Part shown: positions 25,406 to 34,508 of the stretch, in pieces | Layout: the number at the start of each line of letters is the position of its first letter | How positions within the stretch are numbered: the stretch's first letter is position 1 | Origin: Renibacterium sp043789415 | GTDB taxonomy: Bacteria; Actinomycetota; Actinomycetes; Actinomycetales; Micrococcaceae | Length of the DNA: 64,000 nucleotides | NCBI RefSeq assembly: GCF_043789415.1 | Contig: NZ_JBDLLW010000001.1 | Location: forward strand, 620,001-684,000 | Direction: 5' to 3' | Translations under genes and position numbers: made by a program | Notes under the pieces: model-generated | Databases searched by the model: none | The model's input: the letters and a program-made list of their open reading frames with translations, nothing else | Told to the model about the DNA's origin: nothing

Positions 25406-25770
25406 TGGAGATGGGGGGAATTGAACCCCCGTCCGATGTCGTGTTGTCAGGGCTTCTCCGGGCGCAGTTTGCGTTCGGTCTACTTGGCTCCAGCAATCTT
25501 GCAAACGAGTTGCTGCCAAGCCCAGTCGTCTAAAAGTCCCTTGCATTGCAACGACAACAATACAAAGCAGTGGCTCTCTAAATGACGCCAAGATCCGGGT
25601 AGAGAGCATTCCCGGTTTGACGGACCGTCAAGCTACTTTAGGCAGCGAGAGCGAAGTCAGTGCGTTTTGAGTTAGCACTTATTGGTTTACAGAGAGCGTT
25701 TACGAGATAACCCTGCATCCTCGGCCCGCTTCACCTGTCGCGACAAACATCGTCGAAACCTGTCATCCCC
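25406..25770 (-). ncRNA. ssrA: Transfer-messenger RNA (tmRNA)
   Basis: The 5' end GGGGATGACAGGTTTCGACG and the 3' end with TTCAATTCCCCCCATCTCCA are the tRNA-like half domains; GGGGATG pairs with CATCTCC to make the acceptor stem (terminal CCA not encoded). The tag reading frame at 25638-25676 encodes ANSKRTDFALAA followed by TAA, a standard actinobacterial tag. It rescues stalled ribosomes with SmpB, whose gene lies 2.2 kb away on the same strand. Ends are approximate by a few bases. Confidence 0.95.
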
Positions 25771-25819
25771 CTATGTATTTATCAAGGTAATCAACTCTAC
25801 CCCACAGGGCAGCCACTCT

Positions 25820-27103
25820 CTATAGCAAGCCCGATTGCGCTTTTATTTCCAGCACCTTCAGTGCCGCGGCGTCCACCAGCTTGGCGAAGGCCGGGTCGGT
25901 TTTCGATCGTTGCAGAATTCCCTGATACATCTCCGGCAATAGGGACTGATTGGTACACAGCGCCATAGTCCCTCCGGCAGCGATGAAGTTCGCTCCGCGT
26001 GCGCTCACCGGATACGGAGAGAGCTGCACGGCGTCACAGATATCGTCGGAGACCACGACTCCGCTGAACCCAAGGTCACCTCGCAGCATTCCGTTGATCA
26101 CCGCGGGCGAAAAAGGCGCAATGTTATTGACATCGATTCGCGGATAAAGGGCATTGGAAACCATCACCCAGCGCACCCCCGATTTCACCGCATCCTTGAA
26201 GGGCAGCAGATAAGGGTCGTTCCGGCTCGTGGTCGAATCGGTCACGCCGCTGGCGACGTCGGTGTTCGCTGTCACCCTGCCCAAGCCGGGGAAGTGCTTG
26301 ACGGTGGGCGCTACTCCCCCGCTGGCGAAGCCCAGGGCCGCAGCCACCCCAGCCCCGGACACCGCTTGCGGGGTATAACCGTACTGCCTGCCGAAATGAC
26401 CGATCGGCGCGTTCTGCGGAGCGAAAGCAGCGGAAGGCACGGTATCCAGCACCGGACCAAAGTTGACGTTGACCCCGGCGGCCGCCAATTGCTTGCCCCA
26501 GACAGTAGCCTCTGCCTTGAGCTGGACCGGGCCGAGCGCGGCCTGCTCTATTGCCGAGGGCATCGCGGAGAAACCCGGACCGTTCATGATCTGGACCAGG
26601 CCGCCCTCCTGATCGGTGGCCACGAATTGCTTGATGCCGCCGGTGGTCTCGGCGTTCACCGTGGACTTGAGTTGACCGATCACCGTTGCCACAGCCTGGC
26701 TGCCGGCGTAGCTGCGGCCTTTGAGGAAAACATTCCCGATGTGCATGGTCTGCAGCGCAGCCAGAGTGTCAGCATCCGCCCCACCCACCGGAGAGGACAC
26801 CATCAGCACCTGGCCTACTTTTTGCTCCAGGGTCAGCTTCGCCAAAGCCAGCTGCGCTGGGCTCTGACTCGGAGCGCTGGAGGTCGGAGCGCTGGAAGTG
26901 CTCGTACTGGAGGAAGCGGTTGCGGAACTGCTCACCGGAAGCGAAGAAGGGCTGAGCGCCGGGCTGCTGGAAGAACCGCTGTTGCTCGCTGCCGGGTTCG
27001 GCCCGAGCATTCCGGAAGCATTCAGCCCGAAGATCACGGCGAACGCCACCAGCACGGCGAGCACGGCTGCCGAAATAATCAACCAAAGTCTTTTGCGGGT
27101 CAT
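25820..27103 (-). CDS. Glycoside hydrolase family 3 (NagZ-like beta-N-acetylhexosaminidase), membrane-anchored
   Basis: The 427-residue protein has an N-terminal TM anchor (residues 5-28), a Ser-rich linker to ~85 and a GH3 domain: LTLEQKVGQVLMVSSP, FVATDQEGGLVQIM, GVNVNFGPVLDT, TVKHFPGLGRVTANTD (family KHFPGxG with Leu in place of the usual His) and nucleophile Asp in VVVSDDICD. It is likely to release GlcNAc from cell-wall fragments outside the membrane. The start overlaps the ctaG-like gene by 4 bp. Confidence 0.88.
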   Translation of the reverse strand: MTRKRLWLIISAAVLAVLVAFAVIFGLNASGMLGPNPAASNSGSSSSPALSPSSLPVSSSATASSSTSTSSAPTSSAPSQSPAQLALAKLTLEQKVGQVLMVSSPVGGADADTLAALQTMHIGNVFLKGRSYAGSQAVATVIGQLKSTVNAETTGGIKQFVATDQEGGLVQIMNGPGFSAMPSAIEQAALGPVQLKAEATVWGKQLAAAGVNVNFGPVLDTVPSAAFAPQNAPIGHFGRQYGYTPQAVSGAGVAAALGFASGGVAPTVKHFPGLGRVTANTDVASGVTDSTTSRNDPYLLPFKDAVKSGVRWVMVSNALYPRIDVNNIAPFSPAVINGMLRGDLGFSGVVVSDDICDAVQLSPYPVSARGANFIAAGGTMALCTNQSLLPEMYQGILQRSKTDPAFAKLVDAAALKVLEIKAQSGLL

Positions 27104-27990
27104 TTAGCTCCTTGAGAACCATGGAAGCGCTGCAAATGCTCGGCATTCAAAGCGTCCATCTCCTCGTCGCTGAGTTCGTCGAGAACCTTGCGTTCCCGCT
27201 GGTCCATTCGAGAGAATCGCATAAACATCAAGATCAACAGGGGAAGATCCGCCGCCTCGGCGATGAACCATAACCAGTCCCCCGCCAATTGCTGATCACG
27301 CAGCGGATTGGGGAACCAGTTCGGGTGCTGTCCCGAAACCAGCCCAGCGCCGTCCAGCACGGTGCCGGAAAGCCTGAGGAAGACTCCTGGAATGGCATCC
27401 AGCAGAAGCTCGATGAAGGCGAAGAGCAGCTCAACCACGATGAGCGCATTCGCCGCCCGGCCGCCGATCTCGGTAACCGGCAGTACCATGAGCAAGCCCA
27501 ACAGGGGAATCAAGACGGTGAGCGCATTGTCCAGCGGCAAGTTGAGTCGCACGAAGCCGGACAGCGGAGTGAGCATGGCGGAGAACAACAATAGTCCCAG
27601 GAGTGGCGCCACCACGGCATTGCTGAAGATCTTGAAGGGCCAGCGGCACCATGCAGCGAGCCGGGAACGCAACGCCCCCTGAGGAATCGCTGCCCTGGCC
27701 AGGCCGAGCGGCTTGCCGAGGGCCAATAAAAGCGGGACGACGAAGAGCAGCAAGGCCAGCTTGAGGGAAAAAGCCCAACGTAGTTCGACGGCGTAGCTAC
27801 CCAGAAAACCACAATTGACCCAGAGGTAGGATCCGACGCCAAGCAGCAGGAACATCGCGGTGGAACGCAATGGCCAACGGCCTTTCAGCGAAATGGCTCC
27901 CCAGAGATAGAGCGAACTGAGAATCAGAGCGGTGGCAACGGCCCATGGATCGAAGGTCCAGGCACCGAGGAACTCCGTCAGGGAAGGCAT
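27100..27990 (-). CDS. CtaG-family cytochrome c oxidase assembly-like membrane protein
   Basis: The 296-residue protein has seven or more TM helices and starts FLGAWTFDPWAVATALILSS, typical of the caa3-CtaG Pfam family. Near the end it keeps DLPLLILMFMRFSRMDQRE. In this family the role is copper delivery to cytochrome oxidase; here it is assigned by similarity of pattern only. It is coupled to the downstream nagZ-like gene and directly follows smpB, whose stop abuts its start. Confidence 0.82.
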   Translation of the reverse strand: MPSLTEFLGAWTFDPWAVATALILSSLYLWGAISLKGRWPLRSTAMFLLLGVGSYLWVNCGFLGSYAVELRWAFSLKLALLLFVVPLLLALGKPLGLARAAIPQGALRSRLAAWCRWPFKIFSNAVVAPLLGLLLFSAMLTPLSGFVRLNLPLDNALTVLIPLLGLLMVLPVTEIGGRAANALIVVELLFAFIELLLDAIPGVFLRLSGTVLDGAGLVSGQHPNWFPNPLRDQQLAGDWLWFIAEAADLPLLILMFMRFSRMDQRERKVLDELSDEEMDALNAEHLQRFHGSQGAK

Positions 27991-28461
27991 TTAGCCGTGG
28001 TTCTTCTCTCGCATCGCCCGTTGGGCTTCGCGGGAATCCTGAGCCTCACGCAGAGCCTGCCGCTTATCGTATTCGCGCTTGCCTTTGGCGAGCGCTATCT
28101 CCACCTTGGCCCGGCCGTCCAGGAAGTAGAGCTGAAGCGGCACAATGGTGAATCCGGACTCACGAGTTTTATGCGAGATCTTAATCAATTCGGCGCGGTG
28201 TAAGAGCAATTTACGACGACGGCGAGCCGAGTGATTGGTCCAGGAACCGTTGAGGTACTCCGGAATGTACACTGCTTCAAGCCAGAGCTCGTCACCGTAG
28301 AAGGTCGCGAAGCCGTCGGTCAGATTGGCTTTGCCTTCACGCAGCGATTTCACTTCGGTCCCCATCAGGGCCAGGCCAGCCTCGTAGGTATCCCCGATCA
28401 GGTAGTCGTGCCGCGCCTTGCGATTGGTGGCCACTACCTTACGGCCACTTTCCTTTGGCAC
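27991..28461 (-). CDS. smpB: SsrA-binding protein
   Basis: The 156-residue protein has the SmpB core: VVATNRKARHDYLIGDTYEA, LMGTEVKSLREGKANLTDGF and TRESGFTIVPLQLYFLDGRA, with a basic C-terminal tail (GKREYDKRQALREAQDSREA) that enters the mRNA channel. It binds tmRNA for trans-translation. Located between the M23/ftsX genes and ctaG, the usual order in Micrococcales. Confidence 0.96.
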   Translation of the reverse strand: MPKESGRKVVATNRKARHDYLIGDTYEAGLALMGTEVKSLREGKANLTDGFATFYGDELWLEAVYIPEYLNGSWTNHSARRRRKLLLHRAELIKISHKTRESGFTIVPLQLYFLDGRAKVEIALAKGKREYDKRQALREAQDSREAQRAMREKNHG

Positions 28462-28524
28462 AGCAGAACTCCTTCATTTCACGGATGGATTAACCAGTCT
28501 ACTCCCAGCTCACAGGATAGGTGC

Positions 28525-29889
28525 TCAGAGCAGCCCTGCCGGATCAACGGGTTGGCCGTTCACCCAGGTCTCAAAGTGAGCGTGGCAGCCCGTGGAGTTA
28601 CCAGTCCCACCGCTATAGGCGATGATGTCACCCCGGTTGACCTGCTGGCCGACCGAGACCGCCACCGAGGAATTGTGATAATAAACGGTGGTCAGAGCAT
28701 TGCCCTGAACCACGCCGTGGTCGATGTGGACGGTAAAGCCGCCGCCGTTGTTCAGCCAGCCGGCCACCGCGACGGTCCCTGCCGCGGGTGCTCGCACCGG
28801 GGTTCCACAGGGCACCCCGTAATCGATTCCGGTATGCAGATACGAGCCAGTGCCATTGAAATCAATGGTTCCGGGCGGCGTCAAACGCCAGCCCCAGCCC
28901 GAGGTGATGGGGAAGCCCGCGAAGGGTGAAACCAAGCCGAAGGCGGAAGGATTGCCGGGGGGCGGTGGCTGATAATTGTTGTTCCCCTGAGCCGCCGCCG
29001 CTGCTTTTGCCGCCGCCTCCGCTGCCTCACGGGCTTTGCGGGCGCGTTCAGCGATCTGCGCCGCGACATTGTCTTGTTGAGCCTTCACCGCCGCGAGTTT
29101 CGCCTGGATCTGCGGTTTCTTCGCGTTGAGCTCCTTGCTCAAGGCCGTGGTGTCGGCGACCAGCTTGTCCAGTTTGACCTTCTGCGCCGCCGCTTCATCC
29201 TGTGCGTTCTTCTCGGCGATCAAGGCGGCATCGGCTTTTGATTTGAGATCTTTGATCTCTTCTTCCACCGCGGCCAACCGAGCCTGAGAATTGAGATTGG
29301 TGGCATTCTGCTCGGAAAGCTTATTGAGTGTCGCGGTCTGGCTGCGCATCGCCTGATCGGCCAGGCTCAAGCCATTGACCAGGTTACTACCGGATCCGGC
29401 GCTGAAGAGCAGAGCAAAATTGGTGGAGAGCCCCCCGGCTTTATAGGACTGCGAGGCGATCTGACCGATGAGTTTCTTCGACTCCTTGACCTTCTGCTCA
29501 TCGGCGGCGATCTGGGCGGTGATCTTGTCCTTGCTCTGTTCAGCCAAGTCCACTCTGGCAGCGAGCGCTTCCACCTGTGCGGTGGCAGTGGCCACTCGGC
29601 TCTGCGCTGCGGCGAGTGCCTGCTGAGCGCCTGGCAGCATACCCGAGTAAAGAGTGAGGTTTGCCGCTGATTTGGCGATTCCGGCGTCCACGAACTCAAG
29701 AGAGGACTGCACCTGATCGGCCTGCTGCTGTAATTGATTAGCCTGATCGTCCAGGTTGTCAGCGGTAGCAGGGACCGCAGAGAAAAAGACCGGAACGATC
29801 AGCCCGACGGTGAGTCCCGCGGTGACGCTCAGGCTGAGCACCCGACGCAGCGCCGTCGTCGTACGTGCCTTGCTTTCAGTGGTGAGCAT
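28525..29889 (-). CDS. Secreted coiled-coil M23 peptidase (EnvC/RipC-like, FtsEX partner)
   Basis: The ~454-residue protein has a signal peptide (cleavage near ATA-DN), a long coiled coil (~45-300) and a C-terminal M23 LytM domain with HTGIDYGVPCGTPVRAPAAG (HxxxD) and HAHFETWVNG (HxH). It follows ftsX and is probably the extracellular hydrolase or activator controlled by FtsEX at the septum, as for EnvC or RipC. ATG 29889 is preferred because GGAAGG lies 7 nt upstream; an ATG at 29925 would add 12 residues. Confidence 0.87.
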   Translation of the reverse strand: MLTTESKARTTTALRRVLSLSVTAGLTVGLIVPVFFSAVPATADNLDDQANQLQQQADQVQSSLEFVDAGIAKSAANLTLYSGMLPGAQQALAAAQSRVATATAQVEALAARVDLAEQSKDKITAQIAADEQKVKESKKLIGQIASQSYKAGGLSTNFALLFSAGSGSNLVNGLSLADQAMRSQTATLNKLSEQNATNLNSQARLAAVEEEIKDLKSKADAALIAEKNAQDEAAAQKVKLDKLVADTTALSKELNAKKPQIQAKLAAVKAQQDNVAAQIAERARKAREAAEAAAKAAAAAQGNNNYQPPPPGNPSAFGLVSPFAGFPITSGWGWRLTPPGTIDFNGTGSYLHTGIDYGVPCGTPVRAPAAGTVAVAGWLNNGGGFTVHIDHGVVQGNALTTVYYHNSSVAVSVGQQVNRGDIIAYSGGTGNSTGCHAHFETWVNGQPVDPAGLL

Positions 29890-29926
29890 GTCCAGCCTTC
29901 CCAGCCGATCGTCTCTTGCAGCCATC

Positions 29927-30841
29927 CTAAACCTTCAAGTGCTTCCTGAGGCTTAACCAAGAGGAAATAACCGCCAGAACGATGCCGATCAGCACCAGGC
30001 TGGGTCCGATCCACCAGACGTCCACACCGGAGATGAAGCCGATATCCCTGAAGGTATTGGTCAGATAACCACCGATGAAGAACTGCGCCACCGCCCAGGT
30101 GACCACCCAGGCGAGCGCGGCCCCGATCAGCGCGGCGATCACCCCTTCCAGAATGAACGGCAGCTGAATCACCGCCTTGGAAGCACCCACCAGACGCATG
30201 ATGCCGGTCTCCCTTCGCCGGCTGAAGGCGGAGAGCCTGATCGTGGTAGCGATCAGCAACCACGCGCAGAGAATCATCAGAGCCGCGACGCCGATCGAGA
30301 CGATGGTGGCGATGTTCATCGCGTTGAAGAAGGGCTCCAGAATCTGACGCTGGTCAACCACCTGATCCACTCCGGGCACCGAAGAGAAGTTCTCCCTGAT
30401 TACCGGGAAGCGCTCGGGATTCACCAGGGCTACCCGATAAGAGGAGGGCAATTGATCCGAAGTCACCGAGTCGATGATGGGCGAGTTCTTGAACTGCTCG
30501 CGGAAGTGCTGGAGCGCCTCTTGCTGGCTCTCATAGCTGAAGCTCTTCACATCGGGTTTCACCGTGCCGGAGCCCAGGATGTTCTCGATGTTTTTCCGCT
30601 GCTCCTCGGTGACCGCTCCTGCGGCGCAGCCCGGAGTTCCGGAATTTGTGTTGCACAGATAGATGGAGACCTGGACTTTGTCGTACCAGTAACCCTTCAT
30701 CTGGGCGATCTGGGCTTGTAGCAGACCGGCGGTACCGACGAAGCTCAGCGACACCAGGGTCACCAAGATGACCGAGAAAACCATGGAGAGATTTCGACGC
30801 AAGCCTGAGCCGATCTCGCCCAGTATGAAACCCAGTCTCAC
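29927..30841 (-). CDS. ftsX: Cell-division protein FtsX
   Basis: The 304-residue protein has an N-terminal TM helix (~22-45), an extracellular domain (~50-165) with a Cys pair and three C-terminal TM helices; ETGIMRLVGASKAVIQLPFI is the conserved FtsX cytoplasmic loop. It forms the FtsEX ABC complex that transmits cytosolic ATP hydrolysis to cell-wall hydrolases. Its start overlaps the ftsE stop by 4 bp. Confidence 0.95.
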   Translation of the reverse strand: MRLGFILGEIGSGLRRNLSMVFSVILVTLVSLSFVGTAGLLQAQIAQMKGYWYDKVQVSIYLCNTNSGTPGCAAGAVTEEQRKNIENILGSGTVKPDVKSFSYESQQEALQHFREQFKNSPIIDSVTSDQLPSSYRVALVNPERFPVIRENFSSVPGVDQVVDQRQILEPFFNAMNIATIVSIGVAALMILCAWLLIATTIRLSAFSRRRETGIMRLVGASKAVIQLPFILEGVIAALIGAALAWVVTWAVAQFFIGGYLTNTFRDIGFISGVDVWWIGPSLVLIGIVLAVISSWLSLRKHLKV

Positions 30842-31581
30842 TTCTCGCCCTCCGCTTCAGCGCGGGCAGCGTCCTCGGTTGATTCCACTTTCGGGATCAT
30901 CGAGGTGTAGAGGGCTTTCGCCTCATCGCGGACGATCACTCCGTTGCGCAGTTCAATCACCCTTTTACGGTATTGATTGACGATGTCGTCGTCGTGGGTG
31001 GCCATCACCACGGTGGTGCCGTTCTGATTGATCTTATCGAGCACCTTCATAATGCCCAGCGAAGTCTCCGGGTCCAGGTTTCCGGTGGGCTCGTCGGCCA
31101 GCAGGATGCCGGGCTTGTTCACCACGGCGCGGGCGATCGCCACTCGCTGCTGCTCGCCGCCGGAGAGCTCATGGGGCATCCGGTTCTCTTTGCCTTCGAG
31201 GCCGACGGTTTTGAGCACCTCGGGGACAGTCTCCCGGATCACGCTACGATTACGGCCGATCACCTGCATGGCAAAGGCCACATTGGCGAACACGGTTTTC
31301 TGTGGGAGCAGGCGGAAGTCCTGGAAGACGACGCCGATGCCGCGCCGCAGCTTGGGCACTCGCCAGGAAGAGATCTGAGCGACGTTCTGACCGGCGACAT
31401 AGACGGCTCCGCTGGAAGCCCTGTCTTCTTTGAGGACCAGACGGAGAAACGTCGATTTTCCGGAGCCGGACGCGCCGACTAGGAAGGCGAATTCGCTACG
31501 GTCGATCTCCAGAGAAACCTTGTCCAGCGCGGGACGGCTTTTCCGGTCATAAACCTTGGTGACGCTGTCGAAACGAATCAT
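30838..31581 (-). CDS. ftsE: Cell-division ATP-binding protein FtsE
   Basis: The 247-residue ABC ATPase has Walker A GASGSGKST (~37), signature LSGGEQQRVAIARA, Walker B ILLADEPTGNLD and H-loop VVMATHD. It has a ~20-residue acidic C-terminal tail. Forms the FtsEX complex with the next gene. Confidence 0.95.
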   Translation of the reverse strand: MIRFDSVTKVYDRKSRPALDKVSLEIDRSEFAFLVGASGSGKSTFLRLVLKEDRASSGAVYVAGQNVAQISSWRVPKLRRGIGVVFQDFRLLPQKTVFANVAFAMQVIGRNRSVIRETVPEVLKTVGLEGKENRMPHELSGGEQQRVAIARAVVNKPGILLADEPTGNLDPETSLGIMKVLDKINQNGTTVVMATHDDDIVNQYRKRVIELRNGVIVRDEAKALYTSMIPKVESTEDAARAEAEGEK

Positions 31582-31783
31582 GGCTCTTTTTCACCCAGTT
31601 CTTAGCCGGTAGCTGGGCAGGGATCGGGGAAGTGTCCACCGGCTTTTCGACTATAGGCACCACTACCCGGCTATTCCTGGGACTCGGCGCGGTGTGTCGG
31701 CGAATTAGCTGCCAATCACAGCGAGCTGACAGAGAGGTTCAACCGGGTTCAGGCGTTGAAAAACGGTGAGGTCGTGAAACCGG

Positions 31784-32899
31784 CTACTCCGCAGCGTTCC
31801 GCTGATTCGCGCGCCAGCGGATCCCGGCGTCGATGAAGTCGTCGATCTCCCCGTCGAGCACCCCAGAAGTGTTGCCGACTTCATGCTCGGTGCGCAGATC
31901 CTTCACCATCTGGTAGGGATTCAGCACGTAGGAGCGCATTTGATCGCCCCAGGAAGCTTTGACGTCGCCCGCGAGCGCCTTCTTCTCGGCGTCCTCCTCC
32001 TGCTTTTTGAGCAGCAGCAGCCGGGATTGCAAGACTCGTAGCGCCGCGGCCCGGTTCTGCAACTGGGATTTCTCATTCTGCATCGAGACCACGGTTCCGG
32101 TGGGGAGGTGGGTGAGGCGCACTGCGGAGTCCGTGGTGTTCACCGATTGACCACCCGGGCCGGAGGAACGGAAGACATCGACCCGGATGTCGTTCTCCGG
32201 AATCTCGATGCTGTCGGTTTGCTCGATCAGCGGAATCACTTCAACCGCCGCGAAAGATGTCTGCCGGCGGCCCTGGTTGTCGAAGGGACTGATCCGCACC
32301 AGGCGGTGAGTGCCTGCCTCCACGCTCAGCGTGCCGAAAGCATAGGGGGCTTTCACTTCGAAGGTGGCAGATTTCAGTCCTGCCTCTTCGGCGTAGGACG
32401 TGTCCAAAACCTGGGTTGGGTAACCGTGACGCTCCGCCCAGCGCAGATACATCCGGAGCAACATCTCCGCGAAATCTGCGGCATCCACGCCACCCGCGCC
32501 GGAGCGGATGGTGACGACGGCCTCGCGTTCGTCGTACTCCCCCGCGAGCAAGGTGGTGACCTCGAGTTCCTGCAATGACTTACGCAGCGTTTTGAGTTCT
32601 TTACCTGCGTCCTCTAGCGCGTCGCTGTCGCTTTCCCCTTCGGCGAGCTCGACCAGGACTTCGAGGTCGTCGATCCGGGATTCCAAGGTTTCCAGTCGCT
32701 CGAGCTTCGATTGGGCGTGCGAAAGCCTAGAGGTGACTTTCTGGGCCTTCGCCGGATCGTCCCAGAGGTCAGGCACCCCGGCATCAGCGGAGAGTTGTTC
32801 GATTTCCGCGCGCAACGACGCAGCATCAACCACCCGCTCGATGGATTCGTAGGTGGCACGCAAGGTGCGGATCTCTGCCGGAAAATCTATATCTGCCAT
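31784..32899 (-). CDS. prfB: Peptide chain release factor 2
   Basis: The 371-residue class I release factor has the RF2 tripeptide SPF (RISPFDNQGRRQTSF), GGQ in SSGPGGQSVNTTDSAVR and the helical N-domain. The frame is continuous, so the autoregulatory +1 frameshift of E. coli prfB is absent. ATG 32899 is preceded by AGGTGA. Recognises UGA and UAA. The 200-bp gap to ftsE shows nothing distinctive. Confidence 0.95.
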   Translation of the reverse strand: MADIDFPAEIRTLRATYESIERVVDAASLRAEIEQLSADAGVPDLWDDPAKAQKVTSRLSHAQSKLERLETLESRIDDLEVLVELAEGESDSDALEDAGKELKTLRKSLQELEVTTLLAGEYDEREAVVTIRSGAGGVDAADFAEMLLRMYLRWAERHGYPTQVLDTSYAEEAGLKSATFEVKAPYAFGTLSVEAGTHRLVRISPFDNQGRRQTSFAAVEVIPLIEQTDSIEIPENDIRVDVFRSSGPGGQSVNTTDSAVRLTHLPTGTVVSMQNEKSQLQNRAAALRVLQSRLLLLKKQEEDAEKKALAGDVKASWGDQMRSYVLNPYQMVKDLRTEHEVGNTSGVLDGEIDDFIDAGIRWRANQRNAAE

Positions 32900-32940
32900 G
32901 ATCACCTAGCTTATGGCATAGCGAGCACTGCCAGGTTGGC

Positions 32941-33381
32941 TCAGCGGCTCAGCTGGGGTCTGGAGACGCTCTCCGCACTGATCTGGATCCCTTCCGGTAG
33001 CAGGAAACTGATCAGCGGCGGATGCACGACGGCAGTCAGCACCACCCGTGCGCTCCGACCATCCGGGCTGCCGGTCAGAGTCGAGATTTCCAGCTGGTCG
33101 AAGCGTTCGGACACCTCGGCGCGCTCGAGATAGAGCTCAGCAGCAGCCGTGACCATCGCATTGTCCAATCTCAGGTGTGGCGCAGCGCCGTCCGAAGTCA
33201 GCTGAGTTCCTTCAACGGCAACTGCCGCAGTACTATCCGCAAGCGAGAGCAGCCTTTTGGCTTCCAGGTACACGGCGGATACCGCGGTCACCACGCAGAC
33301 CACCAGCAGGGTCAGCAGAACGTAGCCGATCACCAAGACCATGATCTGCCCGCTTTCCTCACTGCGCTGGGGCTCGATCAT
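32941..33381 (-). CDS. TadG-like pilus-assembly protein
   Basis: The 146-residue protein has the N-terminus SEESGQIMVLVIGYVLLTLL: a Glu followed by one TM helix, as in TadG-type pseudopilin-like proteins. The rest is a small extracytoplasmic domain. It is last in the tad cluster and overlaps the preceding tadE-like gene by 4 bp. In this lysogen it is cut off from cpaF-tadB-tadC by the prophage. Confidence 0.7.
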   Translation of the reverse strand: MIEPQRSEESGQIMVLVIGYVLLTLLVVCVVTAVSAVYLEAKRLLSLADSTAAVAVEGTQLTSDGAAPHLRLDNAMVTAAAELYLERAEVSERFDQLEISTLTGSPDGRSARVVLTAVVHPPLISFLLPEGIQISAESVSRPQLSR

Positions 33382-33953
33382 CTGAACCTGCTGACCACTT
33401 GGCTGGATTCAGCTCGCACTACCGAGACCGTGGCATGTCCCACGGGCAAAACCGGCAGCAAAGGTAGCGGCACCTCGAGTTGAATGGCAACGGTCACCGT
33501 TGAGCCAGCGGTCAGACAAGGATCCTCGGAACAGCTGATGGTGAGCTGCGCGGACTCCGGTTCGAAGCCGTAGTCCTTGACCGCGATGGCCACGACTTGC
33601 TCGGCGGTGAATTGCGCTTCGGCGAGGGAATCAGCGGAGACATAGACCTTTGCCGCCTGATCGGCTGCTCCGGTCACGGCGTATGCCCCGCCTTGCAACT
33701 GTCCCAGGGTGAGGATGAGATAGCTCACCGGGATCAGCAGGATGGTGGCGAGAAAGATGAATTCCAGCACAGCGCTCCCCCGCTCGGATTCCCGGCCCAG
33801 CCGCTGTTGCGGCCTCTGTGGCTTCTGCGGCTTCTGCGGCTTCTGCGGAGGTTTTTTGCCCGGGACTGGAGGGGAGAGCGCTGTCTCAACGGGGAAATTT
33901 GTCTCAGCGGGGAGATTTGTCTCGGCGGAGAGATTATCGCTGAACGACCGCAT
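33378..33953 (-). CDS. TadE-like pseudopilin with a repetitive N-terminal tail
   Basis: The 191-residue protein has a TadE-like segment ESERGSAVLEFIFLATILL (~58-76) with the conserved Glu of pseudopilins and one TM helix, then an extracellular part with a CSEDPC cysteine pair. The first ~55 residues are low-complexity: six-residue PAETN-type repeats and PQK triplets from short DNA repeats. Overlaps the neighbouring tadE gene by 20 bp. Confidence 0.72.
   Translation of the reverse strand: MRSFSDNLSAETNLPAETNFPVETALSPPVPGKKPPQKPQKPQKPQRPQQRLGRESERGSAVLEFIFLATILLIPVSYLILTLGQLQGGAYAVTGAADQAAKVYVSADSLAEAQFTAEQVVAIAVKDYGFEPESAQLTISCSEDPCLTAGSTVTVAIQLEVPLPLLPVLPVGHATVSVVRAESSQVVSRFR
33811..33938. 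repeat. Short tandem repeats inside the TadE-like coding sequence
   Basis: About four 9-bp units (consensus GGCTTCTGC on the plus strand, 33811-33846) and three 18-bp units (consensus TCTCAGCGGGGAGATTTG, ~33884-33938) encode the low-complexity N-terminal tail. Multiples of three keep the frame if copies are gained or lost. Confidence 0.75.
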
Positions 33954-34341
33954 GCCCTGTCACCTCCAGGCTCTGCTCAAGACCCAGAAATCCGATCACC
34001 GGAAAGGGAGCTCGGACGGTGATGGTGAGAGTATCCACTCCGTTCAGCTCTTGCTCCGAATAGCTGATCTGCTGCGAGAAAGTCGGATTGAGCGAGGCAT
34101 CGATGAGCGCCTTGGTCCTGTTCACAGCTTCCTCGGGTGAGCGGTCAGCCAGGGTGCCAAACCGGGCTCCTGAAGCAGCGGCGTCGATCAAGGTGTTGCG
34201 TACATGAAGAATCAGAGCTAATTGCAGCACGGAGAGGAAAATCAGGGTGAGCAGGGCACCCACCAAGACGAAATCAACCACTGCCGAGCCGCGCTGAGAA
34301 ACCGCACGAGCATCTGACTCAAACGGCAGCGGTTTCCTCAT
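33934..34341 (-). CDS. tadE: TadE-like pseudopilin
   Basis: The protein (135 residues from ATG 34341) has QRGSAVVDFVLVGALLTLIF, a TadE-type N-terminal helix (Asp at the position of the usual Glu), followed by NTLIDAAASGARFGTLADRS, typical of TadE. The frame remains open to a TTG at 34380 overlapping the pilin stop by 11 bp; neither start has a convincing ribosome-binding site. Part of the tad locus, now separated from its upstream half. Confidence 0.75.
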   Translation of the reverse strand: MRKPLPFESDARAVSQRGSAVVDFVLVGALLTLIFLSVLQLALILHVRNTLIDAAASGARFGTLADRSPEEAVNRTKALIDASLNPTFSQQISYSEQELNGVDTLTITVRAPFPVIGFLGLEQSLEVTGHAVVQR

Positions 34342-34369
34342 CTCAGGCACGGAGCAGCCAGCGGACCGG

Positions 34370-34481
34370 CTACTTTCCAACCTGACTCATCGCGTCATTG
34401 AACATATTGGTGAGCGCCGGAGCCGCGATGGCCAGCAACGCAGCCACTAGCACCGCGGACATCAAGGTCACCATCACCCAA
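34370..34481 (-). pseudogene. 3' half of the Flp-pilin-like gene, split by the prophage
   Basis: Reading leftward from the att core, the frame gives WVMVTLMSAVLVAALLAIAA, then PALTNMFNDAMSQVGK and TAG at 34370. This hydrophobic helix and tail is the second half of the small pilin-like protein whose first half is at 53768-53901. Joining the two halves at CAA gives 243 nt, an 80-residue protein. As it stands the fragment has no start codon. Confidence 0.85.
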
Positions 34482-34500
34482 GTTGATATATTTAGATACC
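34479..34500 (+). other. attL
   Basis: The shared core CAA (34479-34481) joins host sequence (CACC, left) to the phage arm GTTGATATATTTAGATACC. ATATTTAGATACC (34488-34500) is one arm of a 13-bp perfect inverted repeat whose mate lies at attR. Confidence 0.8.
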
Positions 34501-34508
34501 CTTGTTGT

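Noticed and set aside
26294..27115. A 273-codon plus-strand frame antisense to the nagZ-like gene
   Set aside because: Shadow frame with Arg-rich composition; the minus-strand protein has clear GH3 motifs.
31784..32899. Programmed +1 frameshift in prfB
   Set aside because: The frame is continuous and no in-frame UGA with a CUU-UGA-C context is present near codon 26.
34398..34508. Longer N-terminus of the integrase
   Set aside because: The extra 37 codons would be host pilin DNA read in the opposite direction; ATG 34509 gives the normal resolvase start.
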